Source of the DNA: Closterium sp. NIES-65
Taxonomy: Eukaryota > Streptophyta > Zygnematophyceae > Desmidiales > Closteriaceae
Assembly: GCA_948144175.1 (NCBI GenBank)
Contig: CANXME010000317.1
Location: forward strand, 47,387 to 111,386
Length of the DNA stretch: 64,000 nt
Direction of reading: 5' to 3'
Shown here in pieces: positions 61,556 to 64,000 of the stretch. The notes beneath the pieces were generated by a model, which saw only the letters and a list, made by a program, of their open reading frames with translations, searched no databases and was not told the origin of the DNA. A program made the position numbers and the translations under genes. Each line of letters begins with the position of its first letter. The stretch's first letter is position 1.

Positions 61556-64000
61556 CAAATCAAAAATTTTTTTTAAAAATTTTTGCAAAACAGGGCAAAA
61601 TAACCACAAACAAGCCACTACAAAACAAATGTTTTGTAGTCACTGCAAAACAAATGTTTTGTAGTGTTTAGGCATGATTGTTTGTTAGTTCCTAATTAAA
61701 GTCTGAAGCTAGATCCAATATTATATAGAGTTTCTATTTCTTGCTAATTTTGGGTTTCTTTTTTCTTCGGACAATATGTGTTGAAGTGATCTGGCTTTCC
61801 ATACTTTAGATATACTAGCTCGAACTTCTTTTTAAAGTAGGGCTGGATCTGTCATATATAGCAGTAGATCCTATGTCTTTGTGCGCTACAATGTTTTTGA
61901 CCTTGTGTATACTGACGTTGCTTTGTAGCAAATCGGTGATGAACTGCTCTAAAGCTGTGTGATGTTAAGTTTTGTTTTAAGAGACAGAAGCATGTTTTAA
62001 GACAGAGTAACTGTTTGCTAAAATTTACTCTATGTAAATGCGTGTGAGTCCTCTCTGCCTTGGAATCTTGAGCTGAGAATACAAAATTCTGAAGATGATA
62101 ATTGCCAGAATTTTGAATAAGATGAACGTCGGAAGAGACTTTCTTTAGAACAGCTTGTCCGTAGTGTCCTATGTGCAGGGTCTGCGGGTAACCTCCCTTG
62201 TCTCCCTTAATGTGTATAAGCTGAGTTTCACCTTCATTAATAAGCTGAAGCAGCTGTGTCCACCTAAATAGAAGAATAGTAGAAATCCGCAGGCCAGAAA
62301 CTATACAGCAAAGTAATAGCCAGTCTCATTCGTGCACAAGTGAGTGCAGTTTTCCCGGATGCGTGACTAAACTGACTTAACGATATCTAAAGTGATTTCA
62401 AATTCTGAAGGCGTTATGTAATCACATTGGTTGCTCTTTTTGAGCATTAATTCGTTTTAGCTGAGCAGCTTGTTTCGCGTTGTCTTTCTCAAGCCTTAAT
62501 TGAGCATCTTTAACAAGAAATCAATTTTCTGATGTAATTCAACATTTTGCTTCTGTAAAGTTCTCTTATCTTCGTATAAAGTGTGCTGTAACATAACAAG
62601 TCGTCTTTAACTTGGATTGTTTCATCAAGAGTTTCTTCTGAAGTTTTCTTGTGCTCTATAAAAAATCTTTTAAGTTAGTAGCATGTTTTTCGACGACATT
62701 GGCTCTGAATTTCCGTATTTCCAGACTTTCGGAGAATTATCATAAAAGCTATAACTGCAGACTCTTCGTTGGTAGATCCTAGAAGCTCTCTCTCGCGCGC
62801 ATCTGTGTCTGCAGACTCTTCGTTGGTAGATCTTAGAAGCTCTCTCTCGCGCGCATCTGTGTCTAGAGCCTCGTCCATTTCATAAGGTGATAGACCATAC
62901 ATGTTTTGGCTTGTGTGCGGTTTATTGTTATAAGTAGTAACACATTGGGTAATTAACCTGGCCAGTTCATGATGAGTGATAAGACAGGATAACTGAGCTA
63001 GGCTATTTTTGTTAAAGAGATGACGTTGACTTGGGGTATTTTTTAATAGAGATAAAGTTCTTTTCTAATAACATTTTAATAGAACGATTAAGAGATTCAG
63101 AGGCTTGGTTTCCAAAATTTTTTCGTCCAGCGAGGTTCGAACTCAGTACGATCTTATGATTGTCTGCAAAAGTCTTTAAACTATTGCTTGAAATATACTT
63201 TCGCGATCAGAATGTATAACAACAGACCGCCCTGGTTTCTAGGTATAAAAGCAGTCTGTAAAACGTGTATAACATCTTGTGTATAAATCTTTCTTTGAGT
63301 AGCATGAAACACTATAAGCCTAGATCCAAGATCAATTCCAAGAAAAAGGAAAGCTTTCTTATTGATACAAGTAATGTCAATAGAATATAACTCAGGTTGT
63401 GTTTGACTAAATAGCGACCCTTTAGAAAATCTTTGAATTCATAAATTGTTGTTCTTTTTAAAACGTGCGTAGCACGCACGTCTTGTAAACAGTTCGGTTA
63501 GCGTTTTGTCGTACGAAGGGAGAAATATATCATTCAAGGTTTTCTTTAAAAAGAATGCTTAATAGTTGAGAGAGCAGAAAACTAAACTAAAAAACCTAAT
63601 ATAAGTGCTAGCTTGCGAAGCCTATCTGTTTGTCTAAGCACTACGCTTGCGCCTCCCGGGGGGTTCTTGCTTGCGAACTTGCAAAAAAATAAATTGGTGT
63701 TTTATAATATCTTTCAAAAGTCATTGCGTAAACTTAAAAAGGCAGACAACGTGGCTAAGTTTTCTGTATTTTCGGGCCAATTTGAATAAACGCTTGCGTT
63801 TATTTTGATTGTTAGCACCAGTTTTCAATAAATGCTTGCGTTTATTATGGTGCAATGATTAGTATTTGGGTACGGGTTTGCCCTTGCTTTATATAAACCT
63901 TCACAAAAGAATGCTTAATAGTTGAGAAAGCAGGAAATTAAAGCTAAAAACCCTAAGATTCCCTTCTCTTTGATCTAAGTGTGTCCTTTGGTTAAGTGTT
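61556..64000. mobile_element. Tandem element, unit 6, partial (cut by window end) and error-rich
   Basis: 2445 bases matching the first part of the unit: hairpins at 61617-61666, the fusion integrase gene and part of the following repeat-rich gap up to the segment with CTTTGGTTAAGTG. Compared with units 1-5 there are dozens of indels and some substitutions, for example GATGAACTGCTCT for GATGAAACTTGCTCT near 61938 and GCGTGACTAAAC for GCGGGATAAAC near 62362. The error density is much higher than in any other part of the window. Confidence 0.88.
61721..63533 (-). pseudogene. Fusion integrase gene with many frameshifts (unit 6)
   Basis: Start (63531-63533) and stop (61721-61723) codons of the 611-aa gene are both recognisable, but numerous single-base indels break the frame throughout. 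The longest remaining native piece is about 75 codons around the 18-aa linker repeats (62675-62902). The pattern of many short indels rather than nonsense mutations suggests unpolished sequence. No restored reading is claimed. Confidence 0.8.

Noticed and set aside
15894-64000. CRISPR array or telomere repeats as explanation of the periodic structure
   Set aside because: The period is 9.1 kb with full genes; there are no short regular repeats with unique spacers. The TAGGGTTAG motifs near 24187 and 24222 occur only twice per unit and are not tandem.

Overview
The window looks like mitochondrial DNA from a streptophyte (charophyte-grade) green alga. The evidence is the collinear block nad7 - rps10 - rpl2 - rps19 - rps3 - rpl16(5' end), which follows the land-plant/charophyte ribosomal-protein order; a plant-like nad3 and nad7; use of the standard genetic code; and two group II introns, one of them in trnS(gcu) after tRNA nucleotide 43, the site I recall for the liverwort intron. 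Intergenic DNA is loose and full of short GC-rich inverted repeats (GGCGCGAAGCG-type), as in expanded charophyte mtDNAs. A Chlorokybus- or Klebsormidium-like source is plausible, but the genus is inference.

Layout, bases 1-15,893 (host part, all on the + strand): nad3, split by a 2.6-kb group II intron; a long spacer; trnV(uac); trnD(guc); trnS(gcu), split by a 1.1-kb group II intron; a 2.4-kb gene-free stretch; trnA(ugc); trnT(ggu); nad7; then rps10, rpl2, rps19 and rps3. rpl16 follows 17 bp after rps3, but only about 20 codons of it are left.

Layout, bases 15,894-64,000: this is a head-to-tail array of one 9.13-kb unit. There are five full copies (starts 15894, 25027, 34160, 43293, 52425) and a sixth cut off by the window end (from 61556). 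Each unit has three gene blocks. Block 1, on the minus strand, is a 611-aa protein that joins a DDE (retroviral/IS3-type) integrase core to a complete tyrosine recombinase. Block 2, on the plus strand, is a 336-aa tyrosine recombinase that appears to be a paralogue of the first protein without the DDE core. Block 3, on the plus strand, is a tight cluster of three genes of unknown function: a 323-aa protein with a Ser/Thr-rich repeat region, a two-helix membrane protein of about 214 aa, and a 171-aa protein. Each block is followed by a hairpin. The unit is best read as an integrative mitochondrial plasmid or mobile element that entered rpl16 and is present as a concatemer.

Copies 1-3 have exactly the same spacing (9133 bp) and predict identical proteins. 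Copy 4 is one base shorter in its poly-A tract. Late in copy 5 and throughout copy 6, single-base indels build up, many of them in homopolymers. That pattern suggests poorly polished long-read sequence near a contig end rather than real decay, so the true copy number and the right-hand border are unknown.
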